In this document: positions 24,972-33,104 of the stretch, piece by piece | Layout: each line of letters opens with the position of its first letter | Numbering within the stretch: the first letter of the stretch is position 1 | Source: Rhodopseudomonas telluris | GTDB lineage: Bacteria > Pseudomonadota > Alphaproteobacteria > Rhizobiales > Xanthobacteraceae | Direction of reading: 5' to 3' | DNA: 64,000 nt | Assembly (NCBI RefSeq): GCF_042432815.1 | Contig: NZ_JBHLWM010000005.1 | Location: forward strand, 868,001-932,000 | Translations under genes and position numbers: made by a program | The notes under the pieces: model-generated | What the model saw: only the letters and a program-made list of their open reading frames with translations | What the model was told of the DNA's origin: nothing | The model's database searches: none

Positions 24972-26062
24972 CAATACACCAGTTCGTCGTCGGCGCGGTT
25001 CTTGGTGAGCACGATCTCGCCCTTGGCGGCGAGATCCTTGGCGAGATTGACGAGCAACGCCTGCGCCTCGTCGACGTCGCGCAGCCGGACCGGGCCCAGC
25101 GCCGCCATGTCGTCGAGCAGCATCTTGCCGGCGCGCGACGACATGTTGCCGAGGAAGAAGCCGCGAACCTCTTCGTTGGCGCTCTTCAGCGCGATGGCGA
25201 GCTTGTCGCGGTCGATGTTGCGCATCAGCGTCTGCGCCGAGCCGGAATCGAGCTTGACCAGATCGTCGAAGGTGAACATCAGCGCCTTGATGCGCTCGGC
25301 GGCCTCGCGATTGTCGTCTTCCAGCGAGGTCATGAACCGGGTTTCGGTCTGGCGATCGAAATTGTTGAAGATCTCCGCCATCACCTCATGGGCGTCGCGG
25401 CGACGGGTCTGCGACAGGTTCGACATGAATTCGGAGCGCAGCGTGCGCTCGAGGCTCTCGACCACTTCCTTCTGCACCGACTCCATCCGCAGCATGCGGT
25501 TGATGACGTCGAGCGCCATGTCGTCGGGCAGGATCGCCAGCACCTTGGCGGCGTGTTCGGGCTTGAGCTTCGACAGCACCACGGCGGTGGTCTGCGGATA
25601 TTCGTTCTTCAGATAGTTGGCGAGAACCTCTTCCTGAACGTTGGAGAGCTTCTCCCACATGTTGCGGCCGGCCGGACCGCGGATTTCCTCCATGATGCCG
25701 CTGACACGGTCGGCCGGCAGATAGCGCTGCAGCAGCCGCTCGGTGGCGTCGTAGTTGCCCATCAGCGCGCCGGAGGCCGACATCCGCGACACGAATTCGA
25801 GCAGTAGATCCTCGACCACTTCCGGCTCGATCGTGCCGAGCGTCGACATCACCGAGGACAGCTCGCGCACTTCGTCGTCGTCGAGCAGGCTCCAGATCTT
25901 GCCGCCATATTGCTCGCCGAGTGCGAGCATCAGGATCGCCGCGCGCTTCGGGCCGGGGAGCGGCTTCGACGCGGGGCGGCCGCTCTGACGCTGCGCAAGC
26001 GTCGCGACGACGCTGGCGATGTCGTCGGGGCCCGAGGAGACGGTGGCGGGAGTTTCGGCCAT
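24971..26062 (-). CDS. fliG: flagellar motor switch protein FliG
   Basis: 363 residues. The N-terminal FliF-binding domain starts about residue 40 (GPKRAAILMLALGEQYGGKIW), the middle domain carries DDMALDVINRMLRMESVQKEVV, and the C-terminal torque domain holds FTFDDLVKLDSGSAQTLMRNIDRDKLAIALK with its charged helix. The first 35 residues are a polar extension. It starts six bases after the fliF stop and its stop overlaps the fliH start by one base. Confidence 0.97.
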   Translation of the reverse strand: MAETPATVSSGPDDIASVVATLAQRQSGRPASKPLPGPKRAAILMLALGEQYGGKIWSLLDDDEVRELSSVMSTLGTIEPEVVEDLLLEFVSRMSASGALMGNYDATERLLQRYLPADRVSGIMEEIRGPAGRNMWEKLSNVQEEVLANYLKNEYPQTTAVVLSKLKPEHAAKVLAILPDDMALDVINRMLRMESVQKEVVESLERTLRSEFMSNLSQTRRRDAHEVMAEIFNNFDRQTETRFMTSLEDDNREAAERIKALMFTFDDLVKLDSGSAQTLMRNIDRDKLAIALKSANEEVRGFFLGNMSSRAGKMLLDDMAALGPVRLRDVDEAQALLVNLAKDLAAKGEIVLTKNRADDELVY

Positions 26063-26068
26063 GGCGGT

Positions 26069-27670
26069 TTAGGCGGGCTCGGCCAGCCACTGGCGGACAA
26101 TGGCTGCGGTTTCATTGGGATTGCGCTCGGCCAGTTCGCCGACGCGGTGGACCGACTGGGCGTGGACCTGGCCCTGAACCTGGGCGATGTCGATCATGCT
26201 GGGCGGAGCGATCGGCTGTCCGTCGGCGCCGATCTGCGGCACGGTGCCGTCCGTCAGCGCCGGCACGCCGGCCGCTTCCAGCGCCGGGTCGGCGGCGAGC
26301 ACGCGCTTGACCAGCGGGCGGATCACCATGAACAGCACCACCAGGCCGAGGACGAACAACACGCCGAGCTGAATCATGTTCATGATGTCGTCCTTCGTGA
26401 ACTGCAGCATGCCGAGCAGGCCTGCCGGCTCCGGCAGCTTCTCGATCTGCGGCGCTTCGGCGAATTTGAGATTCACGACCTCGACCTGGTCGCCACGCTT
26501 CTGGTCGAAGCCGATCGCCGAGCGCACCAGCGCGGCGATCCGGTCGAGCTGCTCCTTGGTGCGCTCGGCATAGACCAGCTCGCCCTTGTCGTTCTTGGTG
26601 TAGATGCCGTCGACCAGCACCGCGACCGACAGCCGGTTGACCCGGCCGGCCTCGGTCACCTCGGTCTTGGTGACGCGGGAGATCTCGTAATTGTTGGTCT
26701 CTTCGGACTTCTTGCTCTGATCGCGCGGACCGGCGCCGCCCTGGCCCTGATTGCCCGGCAGCTCGTTGTTGACCGTGACCTGGCCGTCGTTCGACAGCGT
26801 CTGCGACTGCTCCTCGCGGGTCTGGCTGGAGCGCAGCACCCGGCCTTCGGGGTCGAACTTGTCCGAGGTCTGGGTGATCTTGTTGTAGTCGAAATCGGCT
26901 GTAACCTGGACGCGGGCGCGACCAGAACCGACAACCGACGAGACGATCGCCTCGACCTCGTTACGCATCCGCTTTTCGAACGCCGTGCGGCGCTCGTCGC
27001 CGGCCGTGCTGTCGGCGTTGGCTCCCGCCGAGCCGTCGGCCAGAAGCTGGCCGCCCTCGTCGACGATCGACACCCGCTGCGGCTTGAGGCCGTTGACGGC
27101 GGAGGCGACCAGATGCCGGATGGCGCGGACCTGCTGCGGCTCGAGCGTGCCGCGCACCCGCAGCACGATCGAGGCCGAGGGCTCCGGCGCCTCGCGCGAA
27201 AACAGCGGCCGCTCCGGCAGCACCAGATGCACGCGCGCGCCCTGAACGCGATCGATCGCCTGGATGGTGCGCGACAATTCGCCTTCCAGCGCGCGCAGAT
27301 GGTTGATGTTCTGGACGAAGCTGGTGGTGCCGAGCGCGTCCGACTTGTCGAAGATCTCGTAACCGACGCCGCCGCCCTTCGGCAGGCCGCCTTCGGCGAG
27401 CTTCATGCGCAGCCGGGTCACCTTGTCCTTCGGCACCATCAGGGTGGAGCCGTCGTTGCGCATCTCGAACGGGATCGCCTGACGCTCCAGCTCCTTGATG
27501 ATGCTGGAGGCATCGGCGCTGCTGAGGTCGGTATAGAGGGTGGTCATCTGCGGCTGCGAGACGCGCATGATGACGAAGGCGAAAAACCCGAGCAGCGCAA
27601 CCGTGACGGCGATCATCGCCATCACCCGAGCGGCACCCAAGCCCTTCAGGAAACCCACCAAACTCTGCAA
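26069..27670 (-). CDS. fliF: flagellar MS-ring protein FliF
   Basis: 533 residues. Two membrane helices flank the periplasmic part (about 18-40 and 430-455). The YscJ/FliF ring-building motif domain is visible in IVKELERQAIPFEMRNDGSTLMVPK-like sequence near 55-80, then EGELSRTIQAIDRVQGARVHLVLPERPLF. The C-terminal tail binds FliG. The start appears to be a TTG at 27670, eight bases after GAGGGG; a GTG four codons later is the other option. First gene of the operon; two CtrA-like sites lie upstream. Confidence 0.95.
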   Translation of the reverse strand: MQSLVGFLKGLGAARVMAMIAVTVALLGFFAFVIMRVSQPQMTTLYTDLSSADASSIIKELERQAIPFEMRNDGSTLMVPKDKVTRLRMKLAEGGLPKGGGVGYEIFDKSDALGTTSFVQNINHLRALEGELSRTIQAIDRVQGARVHLVLPERPLFSREAPEPSASIVLRVRGTLEPQQVRAIRHLVASAVNGLKPQRVSIVDEGGQLLADGSAGANADSTAGDERRTAFEKRMRNEVEAIVSSVVGSGRARVQVTADFDYNKITQTSDKFDPEGRVLRSSQTREEQSQTLSNDGQVTVNNELPGNQGQGGAGPRDQSKKSEETNNYEISRVTKTEVTEAGRVNRLSVAVLVDGIYTKNDKGELVYAERTKEQLDRIAALVRSAIGFDQKRGDQVEVVNLKFAEAPQIEKLPEPAGLLGMLQFTKDDIMNMIQLGVLFVLGLVVLFMVIRPLVKRVLAADPALEAAGVPALTDGTVPQIGADGQPIAPPSMIDIAQVQGQVHAQSVHRVGELAERNPNETAAIVRQWLAEPA

Positions 27671-27739
27671 GACCAGCCCCTCGGATTCGGCTCCAAGGCC
27701 GACTAGGCAAATCTTGCCTATGGGATGGTTTCCAGAAGG

Positions 27740-27753
27740 TTAATAAATCTTAA
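27740..27753. promoter_or_regulatory. CtrA-like site upstream of fliF
   Basis: TTAA-N6-TTAA (27740-27753), one base short of the consensus TTAA-N7-TTAA spacing, 70-83 bases upstream of the fliF start. A second candidate, TTAC-N7-TTAA read on the minus strand, is at 27823-27837. Control of fliF by CtrA is known in Caulobacter; here it is inferred from sequence. Confidence 0.45.
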
Positions 27754-27780
27754 CGAGACGGAAATTGCTTCAGACATGAC

Positions 27781-27813
27781 GAAAGCCGGCTTCCCGAAAC
27801 GGGGCCGGCTTTC
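27781..27813 (-). terminator. hairpin between sciP and fliF
   Basis: A perfect 10-bp inverted repeat, GAAAGCCGGC (27781-27790) with GCCGGCTTTC (27804-27813), and a 13-base loop that itself can pair CCCG with CGGG. It lies 31 bases beyond the sciP stop. No T-run follows, so the terminator call is moderate. Confidence 0.6.
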
Positions 27814-27843
27814 CGGAATTCGTTAAGATCTTGGTAAGAAAGG

Positions 27844-28119
27844 TTACTGGCGATATTGCTGGATTCGGGTGGTCCGCAGCCCCGCCAGCCCGTGCTGGTC
27901 GATCGAGAACTGCCAGGACAGGAACTCGTCCACGGTCAGAGTGTAGCGGCTGCAGGCCTCTTCGAGGGAAAGGAGACCGCCCCGAACGGCGGCGACCACC
28001 TCGGCCTTCCTGCGGATCACCCAACGCTTGGTCCCCGGAGCAGGCAAATCCGCAATCGTTAACGGACTTCCATCAGGCCCAATGACGTATTTGACCCGCG
28101 GGCGGTGGGGTTCTGTCAT
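27844..28119 (-). CDS. sciP: CtrA inhibitor SciP (DUF1153)
   Basis: 91 residues from the ATG at 28119; a longer frame opens at 28197 but runs through promoter sequence. Features are VKYVIGPDGSPLTIADLPAP, then the conserved TKRWVIRRKAEVVAAVRGGL and LSLEEACSRYTLTVDEFLSW, a helix-turn-helix that contacts CtrA. In Caulobacter SciP blocks CtrA from activating its targets, including flagellar genes, after S phase. Here it lies directly upstream of fliF, whose family is a CtrA target. A CtrA-like box is 57 bases before its start. Confidence 0.93.
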   Translation of the reverse strand: MTEPHRPRVKYVIGPDGSPLTIADLPAPGTKRWVIRRKAEVVAAVRGGLLSLEEACSRYTLTVDEFLSWQFSIDQHGLAGLRTTRIQQYRQ

Positions 28120-28470
28120 GGCGTACTCACAACTCTCACTCAAGACACTGTTTGATCGAACGTACGCGGGGCGGCTTAAAATTTGGCTAAGCGACATTCC
28201 GGATTGTGATGGATGATGTTAGTAAAGTCGTAAGATTGGTAACCGGAATGCCGACGCCATAATAAAGCGCCCGCGCATGGTCCGGATTCAGCGCATTTCG
28301 GCGCTTCCGTACGCCCTTTCCCCGTCCCTGAAGCGTTGCCGATATCAGCGCTGGTGAAGCGATGTGATGGCGCGTGATCCGGCGGGCGCCCCCGCCACAC
28401 AGCGATCGAGCACGTCGGACCGGGCCGGCGGCCCTTCGCTTGCGGTGGCCATGCTGGTGAGGCCCGCGAG
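28120..28470. other. 351-base intergenic stretch between sciP and the stress-protein gene
   Basis: It holds the CtrA-like box at 28176-28190 and an 8-base inverted repeat, CATTCCGG (28195-28202) with CCGGAATG (28243-28250). The remainder, up to the end of the universal stress protein gene, shows no gene or tRNA. Confidence 0.6.
28176..28190 (-). promoter_or_regulatory. CtrA-like box upstream of sciP
   Basis: On the minus strand TTAG-CCAAATT-TTAA, which differs from the CtrA consensus TTAA-N7-TTAA by one base. It is 57-71 bases upstream of the sciP ATG, a position that would let CtrA activate its own inhibitor, as known in Caulobacter. Confidence 0.5.
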
Positions 28471-29370
28471 CTACACCGCGTCGCGCACCGGCACGATGAG
28501 GATGTCGCGGCTGAGCCGCCGCAGCACTTCCTCGGTGACGCTGCCGAGCAGAAGACGGACCGCACCACGCCGGCCGTGCGTGCCGATCACCACCAGATCG
28601 GGCCGCAGCTCAGCCGACGCATCGACGATCGCGACCTGCGCGATGCCTTCCCGGACCATCGTGGTGTAGTCCATATCGTCGAGATCAAGCGGTTGAAGAA
28701 AACGCGCCAGATCGCGCACCGCTTCGACGCGGGCCTCGACCAGGTAGTCGTCGACATTTCCCTTGCGCACGCCCGCATAGCTCAGCATGCCGGCCGCCGC
28801 GGCGTCGTACACGTGCAGAACCACCATGCGGGTGTGCTCCAGCAGACCGAAGCGCCGCCCGGTCTTCAGCGCCTGCAACGAACAATCGGACAGATCGACA
28901 GGCACAAGACTGGTGGCATAGCGCAGCGCCGGATCGATATTGGCCATCAGCACCGGCACCGGGCTGTTGCGGATCACCCGCTCGGCCGTGGTGCCGACGA
29001 AGATGTCTTTCAAAAACGCACGGCGGTGACTGCCGATCACGCACAGATCCGCGCCCTGCTGCTCGGCAGCCTGGACAATGCCGGCAAACGGCGTACCGCA
29101 CACCACCAGCGGGCTGCACTGCAAGCCGGCCAGATAAGCGTGTTCGCGGATCGCATCCGCGAGCGCCGTTTCGGCGAGGTCGCATTCCGCCGCAACGATG
29201 CGGTCAGGCTGATCGTCGTCGACCACATGGGTCAACACCAGCCGCGCCCCTGCCTCCCGCGCGATCGCGGCGGCGCGGCGCACCGCGCGGTCCGACCGGG
29301 CCGAGAAATCCGTGGCGACCAGCACGACCTTCAATTCGGGCCTGCTGAACTCGGACCGCATCTGATCCAT
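28471..29370 (-). CDS. tandem universal stress protein (two UspA domains)
   Basis: 299 residues with two Usp domains (about 14-145 and 152-298). The second domain ends VIGTHGRRGAVRLLLGSVTEE, with the complete ATP-binding G-x2-G-x9-G-S pattern. The first domain reads VIGSHRRAFLKDIFVGTTAE, where the second Gly is replaced by Arg, so only the C-terminal half should bind ATP in the usual way. The start has AGGAGG upstream. It follows the P-type ATPase gene after 36 bases on the same strand. Such pairs often belong to oxygen- or energy-stress regulons; I see no FNR box to prove it. Confidence 0.92.
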   Translation of the reverse strand: MDQMRSEFSRPELKVVLVATDFSARSDRAVRRAAAIAREAGARLVLTHVVDDDQPDRIVAAECDLAETALADAIREHAYLAGLQCSPLVVCGTPFAGIVQAAEQQGADLCVIGSHRRAFLKDIFVGTTAERVIRNSPVPVLMANIDPALRYATSLVPVDLSDCSLQALKTGRRFGLLEHTRMVVLHVYDAAAAGMLSYAGVRKGNVDDYLVEARVEAVRDLARFLQPLDLDDMDYTTMVREGIAQVAIVDASAELRPDLVVIGTHGRRGAVRLLLGSVTEEVLRRLSRDILIVPVRDAV

Positions 29371-29406
29371 GGTGCACCTCCTGTTGATTGGTCGCTCGCG
29401 CCCGCG

Positions 29407-32148
29407 TTACGGCTCCAGCCTGCGCAGCAGGCCGACGCGCCGCATCACGAACTTTTCCAGCTCCAGCACGGCCATCATCACCACGCCGGCCGCAACGATC
29501 ACCGCGCCTTCGAGCAGCGACAGCGGCGTGGTGTCGAACAGCGAATGCATGAACGGCGCGTAGGTGAAGGCGAGCTGCGCCGCGATCACCACGATCAGCG
29601 CCGCCAGCACCGCCGGGGTACCGAGTGCGCCGCGGAGCGAGAACGATGAGGTGTGCAGATAGCGGACGTTGAAGAGATAGAAGATCTCGAACACCACCAG
29701 CACATTGACCACCATGGTCCGCGCCGTCTCGACCGACAGCCCGCTGCCGAGCGCGTAGAAGAAGATCGCCAGCGCCCCGACGGTGAACAGGAACGACACG
29801 AAGAAGATGCGCCACACCAGGAAGCGAGACAGCAGCGGCGCGTCTGCCGGACGCGGGGGCCGCTGCATCACGCCGGGCTCCGGCGGCTCGAACGCGAGGA
29901 CGAGGCCGAGCGTGACGGTGAGGATCAGGTTGATCCACAGGATCTGCACCGGCGTCATCGGCATGGTGAAGCCGATCAGGATCGCCATGATGACAGTGAT
30001 GACTTCGCCGCCATTGGTGGGGATCGTCCAGGCGATCACCTTGCGGATGTTGTCGTAGACCGTGCGCCCCTCCTGCACGGCGGCGACGATCGAGACGAAA
30101 TTGTCGTCGAGCAGCACCACCTCGGAGGCTTCCTTGGCGGTCTCGGTGCCCTTGTGGCCCATGGCGATGCCGACATCGGCCTGCTTGAGCGCCGGCGCGT
30201 CGTTGACGCCGTCGCCGGTCATCGCCACCACCGCGCCGGCCGCCTGCAGCGCGCGGACAATCCGCAGCTTGTGCTCGGGATTGGTGCGGGCGAACACGTC
30301 GGACCGCGTGACGACGCCGGTGAAATCGGCGTCCGCAGTGGCGTCGAGATCAGCCCCGGTGACGACATCCGGGCTCTCGGTGAGCGCGAGCTGGCGCGCG
30401 ATCGCGCCCGCGGTGGCGGCGTGATCGCCGGTGATCATCTTGACCACGATGCCGGCCGAGCGACATTCGGCGATCGCCTGAATGACCTCGTCGCGCGGCG
30501 GATCGATGAAGCCGATCAGCCCCATGAAGGCGAGGCCCTCGTCGAGATCGGCAAAGCCGAGCTGATCGCTGAGACGCGCCGGCGAACGCACCGCGAAGCC
30601 GAGCACGCGCTCGCCTTCCGCGGCGGCGCGTGCGATCTGTTCGGTCCAGAACGCCTGATCGAGCGGCACAAGTCCGTCGCGGCTGGCCTGCGACGCGCAC
30701 ATCGTGAGCAAGCGCTCCGGCGCGCCCTTCACGAAGATCACCTGCCCGCCCGGCGAAGCGGCGTGGCGCGTCGCCATGAAGCGGTGCTGTGCGTCGAACG
30801 GAATCTCGTCGGAGCGCTTCCAACTCGCGCGCTCCAGCGTCGGATTGAGGCCCGCCTTGAGCGCGAGCGCCACCAGCGCTCCTTCCATCGGATCGCCGTC
30901 GACCACATAGTGCCCGCCCGCCTCGCGGAGCTGGGCGTCGTTGCACAGCAATCCGCAGCGGATCAGTTGCATAGCCGAGGCGACGGCGGCCGGCGCCTCG
31001 CGACCATCGACCGTCAGTTCGCCCTTCGGGACGTAGCCCGAGCCGCTGACCAGGATGGTGTGCTCGGCGGTGATGATGCGCCGCGCCGTCATCTCGTTGC
31101 GGGTCAGCGTACCGGTCTTGTCGGAGCAGATCACCGAAGTCGCGCCCAGCGTCTCGACCGCCGGCAGGCTGCGGATGATGGCGTTGCGCCGCGCCATCCG
31201 CTGCACGCCGATCGCCAGCGTGATGGTGATGACCGCCGGCAATCCCTCCGGCACGACGCCGACAGCCAGCGCAACCACGGCGATCAGCGCGTCGCTCCAT
31301 TCGTAGCCACGCACCAGCGTAGCGAAGGCAAAGATCGCGGCCGCCGCGGAGATCGCCACCCAGGTGAAGCGCTCGCCGAACCGATTGATCTGGCCGAGCA
31401 GCGGCGTCGTCAGTTGCTCGACACCCTGGATCATCGTGCTGATGCGGCCGATCTCGGTACGTTCGCCGGTCGCGACCACGACGCCGAAGCCCTGCCCCGC
31501 CGACACCAGCGTGCCGGAGAACGCCATGCACAGCCGGTCGCCGAGCGGCGCGTCCGCGGCGGCGGGCTGATCGTGCTTCTCGGAGGCGACCGACTCGCCG
31601 GTGAGCATCGCCTCGTCGATCAAGAGGCCACGGGCGCGCGTCAGCCGCAGATCGGCCGGAACGCGATCGCCCGCCTCGATCATCACCACGTCGCCGGGCA
31701 CGAGGTCGGCCGCTGGAATCGCAACGCGATGGCCGTCGCGCCAGGCGTGGGCGCGCGGCGAGATCATCTTCTTGATCGCCGCCAGCGCCTTCTCGGCCTT
31801 GTCCTCCTGGATGAAGCCGACGATCGCATTGATCGTCACCACCGCGACGATCACCGCGGCGTCGATGCGATGGCCGAGAATCGCGGCGGCGACCGCCGCA
31901 GCCAGCAGGAAGTAGATCAGCGTATTGTTGAACTGAGCCAGGAAGCGCAGAATCGGCGACCGCCGCTGCGGCTCGGGCAACGCGTTCGGCCCCACCGTCG
32001 CGAGGCGTTTCGCGGCTTCTTCGCTCCCCAATCCGCTCCGGCTCGTGTCCAGTCCCGCCAGAACCCGGTCGGCATCGATCGCGTGCCACATCTCCTCCGA
32101 GGCCTGGTCGTTCGGGCCCTTGATCGTGGCTTCCATCGGCATGGTCAT
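29407..32148 (-). CDS. P-type cation ATPase (P2A/SERCA-PMR1-like)
   Basis: About 913 residues from the ATG at 32148 (another at 32142). An N-terminal cation-ATPase domain (HAIDADRVLAGLDTSRSGL), the TGES actuator loop, phosphorylation site D343 in SDKTGTLT, the TGDGVNDAPALKQADVGIAM hinge and a six-helix C-terminal domain with WINLILTVTLGLVLAFEPPE are all in order. This matches the Ca2+/Mn2+- or Na+/K+-type P2 ATPases rather than heavy-metal pumps, as no CPC motif is seen. The ion is unknown. Likely co-transcribed with the universal stress protein gene downstream. Confidence 0.93.
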   Translation of the reverse strand: MTMPMEATIKGPNDQASEEMWHAIDADRVLAGLDTSRSGLGSEEAAKRLATVGPNALPEPQRRSPILRFLAQFNNTLIYFLLAAAVAAAILGHRIDAAVIVAVVTINAIVGFIQEDKAEKALAAIKKMISPRAHAWRDGHRVAIPAADLVPGDVVMIEAGDRVPADLRLTRARGLLIDEAMLTGESVASEKHDQPAAADAPLGDRLCMAFSGTLVSAGQGFGVVVATGERTEIGRISTMIQGVEQLTTPLLGQINRFGERFTWVAISAAAAIFAFATLVRGYEWSDALIAVVALAVGVVPEGLPAVITITLAIGVQRMARRNAIIRSLPAVETLGATSVICSDKTGTLTRNEMTARRIITAEHTILVSGSGYVPKGELTVDGREAPAAVASAMQLIRCGLLCNDAQLREAGGHYVVDGDPMEGALVALALKAGLNPTLERASWKRSDEIPFDAQHRFMATRHAASPGGQVIFVKGAPERLLTMCASQASRDGLVPLDQAFWTEQIARAAAEGERVLGFAVRSPARLSDQLGFADLDEGLAFMGLIGFIDPPRDEVIQAIAECRSAGIVVKMITGDHAATAGAIARQLALTESPDVVTGADLDATADADFTGVVTRSDVFARTNPEHKLRIVRALQAAGAVVAMTGDGVNDAPALKQADVGIAMGHKGTETAKEASEVVLLDDNFVSIVAAVQEGRTVYDNIRKVIAWTIPTNGGEVITVIMAILIGFTMPMTPVQILWINLILTVTLGLVLAFEPPEPGVMQRPPRPADAPLLSRFLVWRIFFVSFLFTVGALAIFFYALGSGLSVETARTMVVNVLVVFEIFYLFNVRYLHTSSFSLRGALGTPAVLAALIVVIAAQLAFTYAPFMHSLFDTTPLSLLEGAVIVAAGVVMMAVLELEKFVMRRVGLLRRLEP

Positions 32149-32374
32149 GCGAGCGTCCGGGATGTGTGAGTTGAAGATCAGCGCTGCGGGACATGGTCCC
32201 GCGGCGGGTCTGGCCATACGCGGGCGGCCGCAGCAGCGTCGCGCCAGACGGGACGATCAGGAGAGGCCGGACACCGCGGCGTCGCGCTCGGACGCGGCGA
32301 GGCATGAGGCCTCACGCCGTCGCGAGACGGTGCGCCATACGTCGGTTACGAACGCGGATGGAGTCCGGCGGCTG

Positions 32375-32731
32375 TTAAGTGCCGATCGGCGGGCGGAGCT
32401 GCGGGGGTTCGCTGCGATCGAGCATCGGCTCATCGAGCGGCAGCCGTACGCGGATCGACTCATCGCAAGCGATGCTGCGGGTCGAACTCGGCGTCAGCGC
32501 CTGGGCGCTGTCGGTGATGGTGATTTCAGGCTCGTCGCTTACACTCGGCGCGGGTACGGCCGGCGGCGTCTTGACGAATTCGAGCTGGTGACGCGGAGCA
32601 TCGGACGCCGCGGACGCAACCGACACAGTGCCGAACACAATCATCACCAGCGCGCACAGACACAGCGCCGATTTGAGCCAGACGCGCAAAGCAGGCCGTG
32701 TCACATCAAGGCTGGTTCGATCGAGCCGCAT
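32375..32731 (-). CDS. small secreted or periplasmic protein, unknown function
   Basis: 118 residues from the ATG at 32731 (an earlier start at 32791 is possible). A basic start and a hydrophobic core (LKSALCLCALVMIVFG), with a cleavage-like ending VASAAS near 42-45, form a clear signal peptide. The mature part is Pro/Ser/Asp-rich and has no recognised domain. A non-coding frame is possible, but the signal peptide is convincing. It stands alone, 226 bases upstream of the P-type ATPase gene on the same strand. Confidence 0.5.
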   Translation of the reverse strand: MRLDRTSLDVTRPALRVWLKSALCLCALVMIVFGTVSVASAASDAPRHQLEFVKTPPAVPAPSVSDEPEITITDSAQALTPSSTRSIACDESIRVRLPLDEPMLDRSEPPQLRPPIGT

Positions 32732-33104
32732 GTCTCTCCGCGCTGGCAACTTGCCGAGTGGCAACGCTAGACGGCGAGCCGATCGTATCATTGACCTCCA
32801 TCAAGGCGCGCACGCGCACGGCTGCGGCCACTCGCCGCAACGCGCAGCTGATAGCAGGTGATCTTAGATGATCGGTGCGCGCGCTGGAGCTGTTCTGCTT
32901 CTGATGGAACCGCAGCTGGCGATCCGGATCTCTTGCCCCAGGGAGAGCCTCATGGTGAGGAGGCGTGAAGCGCCGTCTCGAACCATGCGCCACGAGTTAT
33001 GCGTGGCACTCATCCTTCGAGACGCCCGGCTTCGCCGGGCTCCTCAGATGAGGACTCAGTGCCTCTGGAAAGGCCGTATCGCTGCAATCAATCGATAAAC
33101 CGCT
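32732..33104. other. 373-base intergenic stretch with family B repeat copy 2
   Basis: Between the small secreted protein gene and the end of the autotransporter gene. It contains the second complete family B palindrome (32948-33047), nearly base-for-base like the copy at 13987-14085. Nothing else is recognised. Confidence 0.75.

Noticed and set aside
29653..32169. 838-codon plus-strand frame opposite the P-type ATPase
   Set aside because: Antisense shadow with Arg/Asp/His-rich composition; the minus strand carries every P-type ATPase motif.
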